From the NCBI GenBank assembly GCA_951213105.1, contig OX578145.1, positions 13,856,707-13,920,706 on the forward strand: a stretch of 64,000 nt of DNA. The letters run 5' to 3'. The first letter of the stretch is position 1. Each line of letters opens with the position of its first letter. The notes under the pieces were generated by a model that searched no databases, was not told where the DNA came from, and worked only from the letters and a program-made list of their open reading frames with translations. Position numbers and translations under genes: made by a program. Source of the stretch: Amaurobius ferox (lineage: Eukaryota; Arthropoda; Arachnida; Araneae; Amaurobiidae). Shown piece after piece: positions 46,351 through 58,484 of this stretch.

Positions 46351-46869
46351 GATTTAGATAAAAATCTTATAGAAGGCATCACATGAATTTTTCCACATAT
46401 ATCCAGCCCAAGTGTTGCTTTTGATAGCCCATAGAAATATATTTGCTTTTATCTATAAAATTGAACTTTAGATGAATATATGTTTAAAATTGAACACAAT
46501 TTGTAAAATATAAGTAGCATGATTAAATCCGTTTTTACCAGCATATTTTTGGCTCATTTCATAGATCATATAAATCTTGACTAGTCAGAAGAACGAGCAA
46601 GGCTCCATAAAAAGAAGGCGGGGGTGACTGACAAACTTGATGAGTATAACAAATTTTATAATTCGCCATGCTATTGCCATAGGATTGTAATACAAAGTCA
46701 ACATCACAAAAATTAATAATGTGAGACGAAGCAGAGACATATTAAGAATCAACATCGAAACAAAGCTGGATTATCAGTTTTATTTTATTTGCGGTATATT
46801 AAAAAATGTGAATCAAAATTTTATTCTTTTGTGTATTTTTTATTCTTTATATTCGAGTTTCATTGGCGT

Positions 46870-47137
46870 TATATTCGGCGGTTCCGGTTACGATTTGCTG
46901 TGACGTTCGACGTCGTTGTTCTGTAAAGAGCTGGTCACGTTCTCCATTGGTTTCATCGGCTAGTGGTTGAGTTGCACGTTGTCACGAATCTTCAAATTGC
47001 TGAACATTGCGTATCATATAGAAGTCGGATATAGTGTTCATCCCCCTTGCTTTAACTGCTCGGATTGGTCTTGTAGACGTTGTAAGCTTATCTTCATCCA
47101 AAGAGAAGCCTTCCAGATGCGAATCTGATCTATTTAT
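46870..47137 (-). other. Coding-like relic adjoining a family B copy, unrecognised
   Basis: GC-richer than its surroundings. The minus-strand frame from the element border reads SDSHLEGFSLDEDKLTTSTRP, then IRAVKARGMNTISDF, and continues past one TGA into QRATQPLADETNGERDQLF. Amino acid composition looks protein-like and hydrophilic, but I recognise no family. A family B element abuts it exactly at 47138, so it may be an interrupted gene or retroelement fragment. Confidence 0.3.
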
Positions 47138-47267
47138 TACTTTCCTTATATACATAATGTATAAGGAAAGTATTGTGACGGGGTCGAAAATTCGAATTCG
47201 AGTTTTCGACGGGAGAGCACGTTTCAAGCATCCCTGATCACGAATCAAATATTTTTGAGGTGATGTC

Positions 47268-47309
<42 letters not shown>

Positions 47310-48054
47310 AGTGAGTCTGTGGAGACGACATCTCACGAACGAATGGAGCGATTCGAATGAAATTTGGTACAAAAATCACAATCCGTGAATACTAGAAGCC
47401 TATTATTTTAAATGTAATCGATTGTTCAGAACCCCCCTAAATTTTCGAGTGAAATTTTGAAAAAATCATTAAAAAATCAAAACCTTTATTAAGTTACGCA
47501 AATAGAGATCTCTTATGTAATTTTTCCCTAGAAAACGATTGACATAAACTTTAGAAAACTAGCATGAACCGTTCTCGAGATATTGCAAATTTTTCAAATG
47601 TATTTATCAAAAAATCCCATAAATTAAAAAAAATATTAACTGTTGAGAAACATGTTCACTTTCCATATGTAATATCATGCGATAAATTGGGTGACATCAT
47701 TCTCGTGGATCTAGCTCGTTCCATTCATGAGAAAAGATACTTAGTGATACTTTTGTATTTGAACGCCAATAGTCATTTATCTGCTATAAGAATAACTTAT
47801 TTCTAAATCCATAACGCTTGGTGGGATTTTGGCGGAATGGTGTCAACTTGGCGACTTTTTTAAATGTTGCTAAATTAACGAAAATCTCGTCAAATGGATA
47901 AAAATCACGCTAAATCAATGAAAATGACAACTAATTGTCGAAAATTAAATATCTTGGATAGAATATAAGTATCTACTATACGAAAAATCTATTTTTTTTA
48001 AAGTAGTAAATTCACTGCATAATATAAGGAAAGTCATGTGTTGCCCACATCAGA
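47138..48054 (-). repeat. Family B complete copy, inverted (917 bp)
   Basis: The 3' hairpin (ACTTTCCTTATATACAT / ATGTATAAGGAAAGTA) lies at about 47139-47172, the (GT)n microsatellite at about 47270-47308, the TGGCGACTTTT / CGCTAAATC region at about 47830-47940, and the 5' end at about 48022-48054 (ATATAAGGAAAGTCATGTG, then TTGCCCACATCAGATTT). With the copy at 44513-45448 it forms a large inverted pair about 1.7 kb apart. Confidence 0.85.
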
Positions 48055-48217
48055 TTTTTTATAATGATGTCATGTTTTCCTTATTAAAGTTGAAATTCCG
48101 AGGTTTGCCTAGTGCGTTCGTTCACAATGCATCTTTAGACCCAAATTTTAAGATAACAGTTTACAATTATTTATAAGAATACGTTGCTTTAATTCAAAAC
48201 ATAAACATTGCACAGTT

Positions 48218-48418
48218 CGACATCATCAAGAGTTCGTCATCTTCAAGGGTTCAGTATCCTAAAGAGTTCGGTATCATAAAAAGTTCGGTATCCTAAAGAA
48301 TTCGGTATCATAAAGAGTTCGGCATCATTATGAGTTTGTCATCATGAATAGTTTGGCATCATGAATAGTTTGACATCATCGAGAGTTTGGCATCATGAAT
48401 AGTTTGGCATCATCAAGG
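48218..48418. repeat. 17-bp satellite, about 12 units
   Basis: The unit GGCATCATGAATAGTTT repeats with drift. Left units read CGGTATCATAAAGAGTT and right ones GGCATCATGAATAGTTT, a visible gradient along the array. Confidence 0.9.
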
Positions 48419-49379
48419 AATCTATACACGTGTTCTTTCCAACTGACAAAATATAAATATCACATGCGCTAGCAACTGATTTGTTAAGCAGATTGAGTTG
48501 CATTACAACTGCTGTATAGTATGTATCTGATAATTTTTAATTGTTGATCTCAATCCACTTGGATCACACTTAAATGAAGAGAAGCTATATGCCTGTATCT
48601 TTTTTAACTATCTTACAACAACGATTAAATTTCTAAATAGCACTGACTATTACCATTAAATGAGGGTATAAATGGTTAGAAAGAGGTACAGATAATGTTT
48701 CTCAAAGTTAAGGCCTAGCTAAATCACTTTCTCGTTCATAAATGTAGATACACCTCATTTCATCAAAATCCATATACCCGTTTTCAAGATATAATATGCA
48801 CATTTTCAAGAATACAGCGCCTTATATTGCAGGATATATTAAAGTGCATTACATTTATATATAAAATACATTAATATCCAAAACGTGTTCAGGAGATCTT
48901 AAAACATATACTGACATGAAAATTTCGAAATCGAAAATTTTCGTGGAAACGATATATACTATATGCTATATACTATATACTATATATTATATATACTCTA
49001 TATACTATATTCCATAGTATGAGAAAGTGAAAATTATCCTTTGGTCTCATTCAATATTTCAAATATATCTTTTGTAAATAAGGTTAAAATATTTTCGCTA
49101 GCGTTTTGAAAATAACACTAATCGCAATGACGGTGGGATGTGAAGTTGGTTATTATGGCTGATATACACTGAAGGCAATCGAGTCACTCCAGTAATAATC
49201 GAAAGTGACCTGATGGAAGTGAGGGAAGGTGTGTGTATGTATGGGGGGGTAGCGACTTGTATTTTATAAATATAAACACATCCCTTCTATGCTTCCTACC
49301 TTTTTATTCAATTAAAGAAAAAATACTTGTCGAAAATTTAAAACATTGGGGTATAAAATTATGTTAACTAAGTTACATT
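48419..49379. other. No gene; TA/ACTATATAT simple repeat at 48951-49015
   Basis: Contains the ACTATATGCTATATACTATA simple repeat and the GAGATCTTAAAACATATACTG block mentioned for 45.5 kb. Nothing coding. Confidence 0.4.
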
Positions 49380-49600
49380 TCAAGTTTTATTTTTTTCGAT
49401 GCGAATAATGTCTATTTTCGGCATGTCCAGCTGAAATCGGAGTTACGAAAAACGTACACACTTTGGACGCTTATATCTCCAAATCTAATAGATAAAAATA
49501 TAAACAGTTTACATTTGTTTTGTAAGAAATAGGGTACTATATATTACTATACAAAAATAGTTTAATTTTTTTTTAATATTTTGATCATATTTTTTAGCAG
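49380..49600 (+). repeat. Dispersed repeat family C, copy 2
   Basis: GAAATCGGAGTTACGAAAAACGTACACA, then CCAAATCTAATAGATAAAAATAT and AAATAGGGTACTATATATTAC align with 21760-21960. Downstream, AAAGCTCGTATAGTTTTTGAG (about 49872) resembles AAAGCTCTTATAGTTTTAGAG at about 58029. Confidence 0.5.
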
Positions 49601-50012
49601 CGCAGAGGGTTTATCTGAGTATGGTTTCTCTTCACGTTGCTTACTTTCATTCACAATTTTTTCTATGAAATATAGGTATAAACAATGAAATATAATGTAG
49701 GAGATTTTAATAAATCCAGTTTTGAGATCAATAACTAGCTCTAACAGAGCACTTATACAATAAATAAATAAAATAAATAATAAAACTATTCTACCAGATT
49801 TTTGTGTGTATCCTGTATTTTATTTATGTTTTCAATGCAGCAGTTTTTGAGCGATTTATTAGAAAGCTCGTATAGTTTTTGAGTTATCGTCTTGTCAAAT
49901 AAGCATTTCCCATTTATAATGCTTATATCTCCAAAATTAAAAATGCTAGCTAGAAATAGTAAAGAGGGTAATCTGTAGCCCTTTAGAATTTCTAAAAAGA
50001 TATATAATTGGC

Positions 50013-50320
50013 TTTTAAAACGGGCTTTTTGACTTTTGAATCAGGTTTTTTGAATCGGGTTTTTTGACTTTTGAATCTGAATCAGCGTCTATGGCTTTTG
50101 AATCGGGTTATATGCCTTTTGAATCGGGCTCTATGACTTTTGAATGGGGTCCTTTGACTTTTCAATCTGAATCGGGTTCTATGGCTTTTGAATCAGGGTT
50201 TTTTTAACTTTTGAATCGGGTTCTTTGATTTTTGAATCGGGTTCTATGAATCGGTTTCTATGGCTTTTGAAGCAGGTTCTTTGACCTTTGAATCGAGTTC
50301 TTTAGCTTTTGAATCGATTT
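50013..50320. repeat. 21-bp repeat (TTTGAATCGGGTTCTATGAC), about 13 units
   Basis: Units of 21 bp, with some partial units, run TTTTGAATCGGGTTCTATGGC. Because 21 is seven codons, open stretches give heptapeptides such as EPDSKAI on the minus strand or FESGSMT on the plus. Frames do break, so it is probably a satellite. Confidence 0.8.
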
Positions 50321-51827
50321 CTGAAATACAGTAGTTAACTTATAAAGTCTAGTACGCGTTCTTAAAACTTTTATAGTACGTTTGTAAAACTGAAACAGAT
50401 AAAGTTGTTTCCCTAATGTATTTTACATTATGTATCATATGCCAATATTATCTTTTGTAAACTAAAATGAATCTGAAAACAACGAATATACTTAATGCTC
50501 TTCAAATAATCGCTCAAAAACTGCTTTAATAACACTTATTGTGTTATTGAATTTTAGTGCTGTTTTATTTTATAAGACGTTATTCAAACAAAGACAATTG
50601 GAACGGAACCACAGCCAATTTTTTTTTCTGAAAAAGTGTTTAAAGTATGACTAACTTTCTATAATAAAATATGCGTTTATATTTCTAGTAAATAATCTAT
50701 CCGTATAATTTAAGTTATGAAGATCAATTCAATGGCTTATTTCATTCTCGTTCATGTGTTATGCTTTGGTGCATGTTGTGATACTAATGTGGAATGAAGT
50801 AGGAAGTATAAAAAGGTGTAGATCACCAAATAATTTAAATTATTTCAAATGTATCTCTAATATATATATTGAGTATAGAAATGACTGATCTATGTAATCA
50901 TATGGGAGGAAAACTATTGTAGAATTCCGTTGATGCAATAACTCAATTGCGGCGGAAAATGGGAGAAATGTTTACGTGGCGTTTACTGAGAAGAAACGAT
51001 CAGAATTATGTCGATATGCATTTATTATGCGACGAAAACTGCGAAGTACAAGGGGGGGGGGCTTATTCGGAATTTTCACTGGAAAGAAACAAAGCTAATT
51101 TTCATTAATGCATTTATTTTATTGTACGGCGATTTTTTAAAATATTTTTAACACTTTACAAAACAGTTGTAAAGTGTTTATGACTTTGGTCATTCTGTCT
51201 GTCTGTCTGTTCACACGATAACTGCCGTAAAAATGACTTTATCAAAATGAAATTTCATTATGTTGTTGAGACGGTCTGTGGAACATATGGGAATGTAAAT
51301 GAATAATTTATCCCAATTAGTTTGAGAATGAACCCGGATTGAAAAAATAAAATACATTGAACCCTATGGGATCTAATTTTTGAAACCCTTTTAAGCGAAT
51401 TTAAAACTCACAAATTGCTTCGAACTTTTTAGGAAATATTCAAACTATCCTATAAAATACATAAAAAAAAATTAAGCAGCATATCTCCTGTAGTTTTTTA
51501 AATAAAAATTAAAATAATAATTACAACCAGTTAATATGAAGAGATCACATGACCCACAACAAAATAAAATATGGCGTCCATCTTTTTTCCCAGAATAAAA
51601 ATTGTGATTTTTAAAGTTCTTATAAATTTAGATTTAGTGTTGCATCCGTCCTAAAACCGTTTTATTTTTTATTTTTTTTGTGAATCTATTTCTGAGCTAA
51701 CTCAATTACAATATTTTTGAGTTTAAATGATCATCAGACTTTTATTATTTCTACAACGAAGCCTAATTTTAACGTATGCTGAATATAAAGAAAAAAATGT
51801 GAGAAGTGTGAAAAGTGTGAATACAAA
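50321..51827. other. No gene seen
   Basis: AT-rich. A 10-G run lies at 51052-51061, and CTGTCTGTCTGTC at about 51197-51210 is an isolated hint of a hairpin-family microsatellite. No other feature. Confidence 0.35.
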
Positions 51828-52290
51828 GATGAGTTGTATAAGAAGTGCAGATTTTTTTAACACATAATTATTTAGCTCTGGATTCTGGAATGTAGGTGAT
51901 ATGAATGAAGTAGTCATTGATTTTACATAGTGAAGCAGGCAATTTTGCCTTTTTCGATGAGGTTGTTTTAAGCATGGAGTTAGAAAGTACTTTTACCTCC
52001 ATGGTTTTAAATTTACAAGTAATATAAATTATTGTAGTACTGTGATAATTTATGAGATTGTAGACAAGTGATTGTAAGATGAGTTGTATAAGAATTGCTG
52101 AAATTTTTTCACACAAAATTATTTAACTCTGGAGTCCGGAATAAAAGTGTATGAATGAGCCAGATGAATTATATTTCGATGACGTCGTTTGAATAGAGTC
52201 CATTTTTTTCCATAAAGCGATGAAGTTTTAAGTTTGCAAGTAAAATAAATTATTGTAGTTTTGTGATAATTAAAAAAAATACCACCGCTA
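51828..52290. repeat. 250-bp tandem duplication
   Basis: GATGAGTTGTATAAGAAGTGC at 51828 recurs at 52078. ATTATTTAGCTCTGGATTC, TACCTCCATGGTTTTAAATTTACAAGTAA and ATAAATTATTGTAGTACTGTGATAA recur at the same offset. Minus-strand ORFs of 64-82 codons fall in both copies (51868-52116 and 52119-52334) and share short segments such as TTIIYITCKFKT/TTIIYFTCKLKT, so they are copies of one another. Confidence 0.75.
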
Positions 52291-52599
52291 AATGTATCGC
52301 ACTTTAGAGATGCGATACGTTCAACGGATTGCATTTCAGTTGGAAAGTGTTACATAATGAATGCTTTATGCATGATTGATCTTTTTTGTTTTAGTTTTTC
52401 CGATGTTTAGGATAGGGGGGGGGGGGTTACGAACTTTATTACATTTCAAAATGCGACAAAAAAAGGGGGTGGTTTCCCGGGGAGGACAGATCGACGGAAT
52501 TCTACGGTATATTTAAATACAAGAAGCCTGCAGAGGACGCTTATTTCCATAATATGTTATTTATTTGCATGTCAAGTTACAGATGTACTTTCCTATATT
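52291..52599. other. 12-G homopolymer and unassigned sequence
   Basis: A G12 run lies at 52415-52426. Nothing else recognised. Confidence 0.4.
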
Positions 52600-52810
52600 T
52601 AAAATTTATAAAATGCGAAGTAACGACCATTTAAAATTAATAGCCTTCACCAGCGTTATCTCAATTATGTAAATTGTTAATTTGCTGGAGCTCTCGAGAA
52701 AGCGTTCACCCCCCTGAACTTGTAATTATAATGTCAGGGCGTCTCATCTAGATGTCGTCCCCTCCTCCCTTCTTACGCCGGGGGCTCTGCAGTCAGTCAA
52801 TCATTCGGAA
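52600..52810 (+). repeat. Dispersed repeat family H, copy 1
   Basis: Matches about 58490-58690: TCAATTATGTAAATTGTTAATTTG, GGCGTCTCATCTAGATGTCGTCC, CCTCCCTTCTTACGCCGGGGGC. It is CT-rich in the middle and has no ORF of note. Confidence 0.55.
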
Positions 52811-53389
52811 TGACAGAAGTACGTAATTTGTTGACGACAGCTCTGCTCTTAGTCATATAAGTTCTTAAATAAAAGTAAGCATGATTGTAATATTTGATAT
52901 TTAGGTTCTTCAAAGCTGATAAATATGACTTGTAATAATCTCATTCCACAGTCGTGATACGAAGATGAATTTTCGTCTGGCTAGTGATGTTATACCCATT
53001 AAGTTACTAGTCCAATAATACTTTCTTTTATAGTTGAAGTGGACCTTTTATTATCCCTAATTAAATATTTTTCGTGGGATGTATGTACGTCTGTTATTTT
53101 TTTGAATGGGGTAGGGGGTTGTAAATAAGTTTTTCAATTGTTTTGTATTTTTAATATACTTTTCACATCTCCATATTTTTTACTTTTAAAATATCGCGAG
53201 TGTTTTGGCATAGACTTGGCGTTTTAATTCGCGGGATATATGTATATGTTCTGACGGGTTTTAATGGATTAGAAGATGTATGATTAAGTTTCTGAAAATT
53301 TTTCTATGCATTTTATAAAGGAAACTCCGAAAAACTCATATAAATATTATTTAAATATTATATATCAAGATGCATTGTTTGCGCCAATA

Positions 53390-53620
53390 TTGGAAATGCT
53401 TCGGCAAAGAGTTTTAAAACTACACACGGAGGCATTTTATCGAAGATCCCCTGAGATTTTTAGATATTTCTGTATATAAGCTCAGAAAGGAAAACTTTTT
53501 CTCTATAATATTCGGTGAATCATCCCATGAGAAAGTTAGAGAAATGAACTTCCTGTCTAAATTTTTTTTCATAAATATCTTTCCTCTAAATATGTGTCGT
53601 GTATTTTCTCCTTTTTTTCT
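53390..53620 (+). repeat. Dispersed repeat family D, copy 2
   Basis: Aligns with 46070-46350, including GAGATTTTTAGATATTTCTGTATATAAG, ATATTCGGTGAATCATCCC and GAACTTCCTGTCTAAA. Confidence 0.5.
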
Positions 53621-53954
53621 CAGCAGCGTATGATTTGAATTTTATAAAAATGATTGCGTTGAAAAAAATGTTTCGATAATGAAAATACATTGCAAAAACT
53701 TTTCTTGAGATTTCCCTATTGACACAAAACAAATCGGAAGCGTTAGACATCATTTTTCAGGGAACACATTGATTTCTGAATCAAAAATCTCTTAAGAGGA
53801 AATTTTTTATAGTCACAAACACAGGCTTTCTTCTTTTACTCTTCTTTGCTTCTCATCAAACTACAAAGTTCATCATTGGCTAAATGATTCTCGTTTTGAT
53901 CTTCAACTCAATATTCATCTGTTAGTTTTAGAAATACAGAAGCACCCAAACTGT

Positions 53955-54423
53955 TTATATTTTTCGTAACGTCCCGATTTCAACCGGATACTCAGACCGT
54001 AGACGTTATTCACATCCAAACATACGCTGCCCAAATTCTGTGTCTCATTTATTTGCTCGTTCTACGATCTGACCCAGCGTTCTCTGCACAATAGTATGAA
54101 ATGGTAATGGCTTTTGACTGGAATTTAATGTTTAAAACAGATTCTGAAGCATCGCGGTTTTTAAAATACGTACGGTTTGTTACATACGGCTTGTTACATG
54201 CGGTTTGTTATAATACATATAGATCGCTACATTTATCCAGAAATGAATAACTTCTCTTAAGTAAATAATTTTATAGTTGTTTTGTCATAAATAGGGTACT
54301 ATTTAGGAATACATGAAAATAATTTCAATGTTTTAATATTTTGAACCATGAAAATAATTTTTTTAGAGTGAGTTTTCGCTTCAATTAGTTTAATTTCACT
54401 TGAAATATCTTCTAAACTATAAG
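53955..54423. repeat. Family C fragments flanking the hAT insertion
   Basis: 53955-54020 is an inverted fragment (TTTTCGTAACGTCCCGATTTCAACC). 54270-54423 is a forward one (ATAAATAGGGTACTATTTAGGAATACATGAAAATAATTTCAATG, matching 21890-21940). The hAT element inserted immediately after it. Confidence 0.45.
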
Positions 54424-57400
54424 CAGGGCCGATCTTAGCAGGTGTGCAGCGCGTGCACCGCACGCGGGCGGCCAAAACAAGGGGCGGCCGCATATAGTTC
54501 TATCAATCAAGCAAAATTTTTTAAAACTTATAATAAGTCGAATAAGTATGCTGAATTTTAAATAGTTATTGAAAAATCAAAATAAGTCCCATAGTTTAAG
54601 AAAAATAGAATGTTAGTGTACAGTGTGTTGGTCCATTGCCCATTAATGTCTACTCTTTACACACATCCTTCATTTGATAGCGAAATTCGGGGCAGAGCTG
54701 GTAATACAGCATAGAAAAGGATACCAAATTTTAAATTTCTATTTAAAAATATAACCAAGGGGCATATTTTTGAGACGCCTAAGGATGTTTCGTTCCACTG
54801 TGCGGCGGCTTATTTATGTATACCACGGTCGGCACGCGGCTCGCAGATCAATGGTCAAAAGAAACTTTATTTTAGCGGTCTCCTTTGTAAATTAGAACTG
54901 GATTATTTCGGCAAAGTTAACACTTTCGCGAAGGCGACATTCCGGAACTGCGGCGGCCCAAAGGACGGAGCGCTTCTTTTTCGAACTGTTCCTAGGAGAC
55001 GGCAATTTTATTGCGCTAAGCCTAACTCTCGAAAAAAATTCACTAAAAATCACCCGTTCAACACAGCATTCTACTATTTTCAGGAATAAAGGAAATTCTT
55101 ATTTTCTATTTGATGCATAATTTTCTTTCAAATTTTCTTTTATCAAAATATTAAAAATTTTTGCGTATTAAGAATAACTTACCTTGAATAAAATAGTTGT
55201 CAGTTAATCAGGAGTGTATATAGATTTAAATCAGTTATCAGGAGTGTATACAGATTTAAATTTTGAAACTAATGCATCTAAAACGGGTTTCAATTTATCT
55301 AGTTTTTAGGCATTACTATCAAGAGTAAGATGAAGGTAACGTAATATTCTTGGCCTAACATTTTAACGAAAAAAATATTGATTTATTGGTAGAACATGGT
55401 CCCAAAGAAGTAGCAAATTTTAAATTTCCGGTCGATGAGAGTGGCAGAAAATTTAGCTGTTCATATTATAACAAAACTTTAGTGAACGGGGAGAAAATAA
55501 ATCGCGCGTGGCTCTGATATTCCATAAAACTAAATCGTATTTTTTGTTTTGCATGTAAATTGTTTGGTAAAGATAGTTCAATACAACTTGTAAGTACTGG
55601 CTTTTCTAATTGGCGTCATTGTTCGGATTACCTTAATAAGCATTGAAAACACTCTAAATCACGTAAACTCTTATAAGATCGAGGTGCGAAATAAAGACGA
55701 GGCTGGAAAATAATTGTACTATTGACGCGGAACAACAAAATGTTTACAATCGAGAGAAAAAGCGATGGCGCGCCATCACTGAAAGAATGATTGCTGTAGT
55801 ACAATTTTTAGCCAGTCAAAATTTGGCATTCAGAGGAACTAGTACGAAGTTGTATCATAGAGATAATGGTAATTTTTTAAAGGCTGTGGAGATGTTGGCC
55901 AAATTTGATCCAGCTATTTCAGAACACCTTAATAATGTCGGGAAATACAAAGATAACAAATCACGTATTCCACACTACTTAGGGCAGCATTTTCAAAATG
56001 AAATAATTAATATTTTAGCCGAATCTATTCGTAATGAGATAACACGCATTGTCAAAAAAGCCACATATTACACTATAATTCTCGACTCTACACCAGATAT
56101 TAGCCACACAGAACAAATAATGTTTGTAATTAGATGTGTGAACACTACTGATGGTAAGGTAGATATTTTATAATTTTTTCTAGGATTTTTTCCAGTAACT
56201 AATACCACTGGAGAAGGTCTGTGCAATTTTCTATTGGAGAAGCTATTACCTAGTCTGCAGCTCGAAGTTAAAGATATACGGGGTCAGGGCTACAACAATG
56301 GATCGAACATGAAGGGGGAAAATATAGAGCTTCAGAAACGGATTCTCGATATCAATCCTAGAGCATTATACGTGCCGTGTGCGGCTCATACATTAAATCT
56401 CGTCGTTAATGACGCTGCCAGCTCCAGTGGTGAAATTTCTGGGTTTTTTTATATGGTACAAGAGGTATATAATTACTTTTCTGCGTCCTCATATCGATGG
56501 GATTTACTAAAAAAATACGTGAAAAGTCTAACTTTAAAACCATTAAGTGAAACAAGGTGGGAAAGTCGTATCAATACTATTAGACCTCTAAAACAAGACC
56601 TAAAAAACATTATTACCGCATTAAATGCCTTAATTGAAGATACCTAAAGATAATTAAAAGTCTTGAAACATTTAAATTTTTGTGTTGAATTTTAATTTGG
56701 GATGATTTATTATCAAGAATTAATGTATTGAGTAAAATGCTCCAAAATCCTAAATTAAACATCGCGGAATGCATTGAAGGCTTAGATAATCTTAAAAAAT
56801 ATTTAGTTTCCCAAAGATCTGACGATAATTTTAAACTATTTGTCGATTCAGCAACAACATTTGCTAGAGATTTAGGTATTGATCCCGAATTTCCCATGTC
56901 GAAGCTCAGGTAAAAGGTCCATTTATTTGATTACGAGGGCAGTGATGAACCAGTTTCAAATCCCTTCCAGCAATTCAAGACTGCTTTCTATTTTGCAATT
57001 CTTGATCACGCGATCTCTTCGGTAAATGAAAGATTTACCTTATTATCTGAGTGCCATTCAATATTCTGCGTTCTGTATGAGTTTCACAACATTTCTAATG
57101 ATGATCTCATGAAAGCCTGCATGGACTTAGATATTCATTTACAGGTACAGGAGGAAGGAAGTATTGTGAAAGATATAGACAGTATACAACTCTTTAATGA
57201 AATAACTTGATTCAAAGATATTTTTCCAGGTAAAAGACAGCCAATTGAGATATTAGAAATTATAGTCAAAAATGAACTCATTCCCTGTTTTCCAAATTTT
57301 GCTCTAGCAATAAGAAATTTTTAATTTTTTAACCTTACCTGTTTCTGTGGCTGCAGGTGAAAGAAGTTTCAGTAAATTAAAAATTATTAAAAATTACTTG

Positions 57401-57946
57401 AGAAATAATATGACAGAAGAAAGGCTTTCAGATTTGGGCATCATCTCTATTCAATCCAAAATCTCTGAAAAAATTGGTTTCACCGAAATTATTGAAAAAT
57501 TTTCTTCTCAGAAAGCCAGAAAAGTTATTTTATAGTTAATTATTAGGTAGTCTTTGTACTAGAAGGACTGATTTATATACTTTTCGTTTCACGAGATTTA
57601 TGCTTTAGTACTTTTTTTTATTAGATTATATTTTCTGAGTAAATACTGTTGTTTTGCATTTCTAATTATAAAATGTCTATTTTTATTTCAAAGGTAATAT
57701 TTTTGTTTGTTTATAATTTTGTTAAAGTATTTTGTCGCTATTATAACCTATTAGCTGGCCAAAAAATAAAGTTTTGCACTTCAAATTTTATTTGCATTTT
57801 TATAAATGTTTTACTTTTTACTCTTATACAGATAGATGATTTTATAACGTCAACGTTAAGTATTAGTCAAAATATGAAAAATTCTCTAGAGGGGCGGCAC
57901 ATTAGGTCTTTGCACGCGGGCGGCCGACACCCTAGGATCGGCCCTG
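54424..57946 (+). mobile_element. hAT DNA transposon, complete ends, dead (3523 bp)
   Basis: A perfect 8-bp target duplication, ACTATAAG, lies at 54416-54423 and 57947-57954. The termini are CAGGGCCGATCTTAG and, inverted, CAGGGCCGATCCTAG (14 of 15). CAGGG ends and 8-bp duplication define hAT. A subterminal GCACGCGGGCGGCC is present at both ends in direct orientation (54460-54473 and 57912-57925), and a GGGGCGGC motif also recurs at both. The interior holds a transposase relic on the plus strand. The ends look intact enough to be moved by a related transposase supplied elsewhere (inference). Confidence 0.95.
55372..57535 (+). pseudogene. hAT transposase, ZMYM1-like, with stops and frameshifts
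   Basis: Domains in order: a TTF-type zinc finger (FKFPVDESGRKFSCSYY, FCFACKLFGK, FSNWRHCSDYLNKH; stops at WL-TGA-YS and KH-TGA); after a frameshift near 55690, REKKRWRAITERMIAVVQFLA; the catalytic core with YTIILDSTPDISHTEQ (first Asp) and VDIL-TAA-FFLGFFPVTNTT at 56171; GQGYNNGSNMKGE, where the Asp usual after GY is Asn; VPCAAHTLNLVV (C..H motif); and SETRWESR. A TAA at 56645 and a frameshift follow, then LNIAECIEGLDNLKK. The C-terminal dimerisation segment VAAGERSFSKLKIIKNYLRN lies at 57347-57535. At least five lesions plus a substituted catalytic residue make it non-functional. ZMYM1-like assignment is by motif pattern. Confidence 0.9.
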
Positions 57947-57954
57947 ACTATAAG

Positions 57955-58480
57955 TAAAAGAAAGAAACACTGAGCCATCGAACTGTTCAATAAAAAGTTA
58001 AGTTTCTAGATCAAAAATCTGTTTATATAAAGCTCTTATAGTTTTAGAGTAGAAAATTAAAAATCTCCTGTTCAAGAAAATTAACCAAATAACTTCAGTA
58101 GGAGTTCGCTGTCTATTCTTTAAAAAAATATGTGGTTCGAAAACATTACCAAGCGCACGAACTTACAGAAATATTTTCATTCTTAAAAAGAAAAATAAAT
58201 CTATTCATATGTCAGATATTTACCAAGCAAATGAAAAGCTAACTTTAACATGAATGAAGAGACGGGTGTAGGTGAGTTTTGTGCTTCTAAGATCACATGA
58301 CTGAAATTGTCAGACAGTTAAGAAGGTCCATGGACGACGCACCCCAAACAGTGTAATAAGCATTCCGACATTTGGAAGTGGGTTATTTGTTTCTTTTTAT
58401 AAAATGAGATGAAATTCAATTTCAAATAATTAAGCTGGATATGTTACAAGTAAAATAATATCGACACATATAAAAATTAT
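57955..58480. other. No gene seen; continuation of family C flank
   Basis: AAAGCTCTTATAGTTTTAGAG near 58029 resembles the downstream part of family C at 49.87 kb, which supports the idea that the hAT inserted within a family C repeat. Confidence 0.35.
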
Positions 58481-58484
58481 CCCA

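Noticed and set aside
48218..48418. CRISPR-like array (17-bp repeats)
   Set aside because: Direct satellite units without spacers, in a eukaryotic context.
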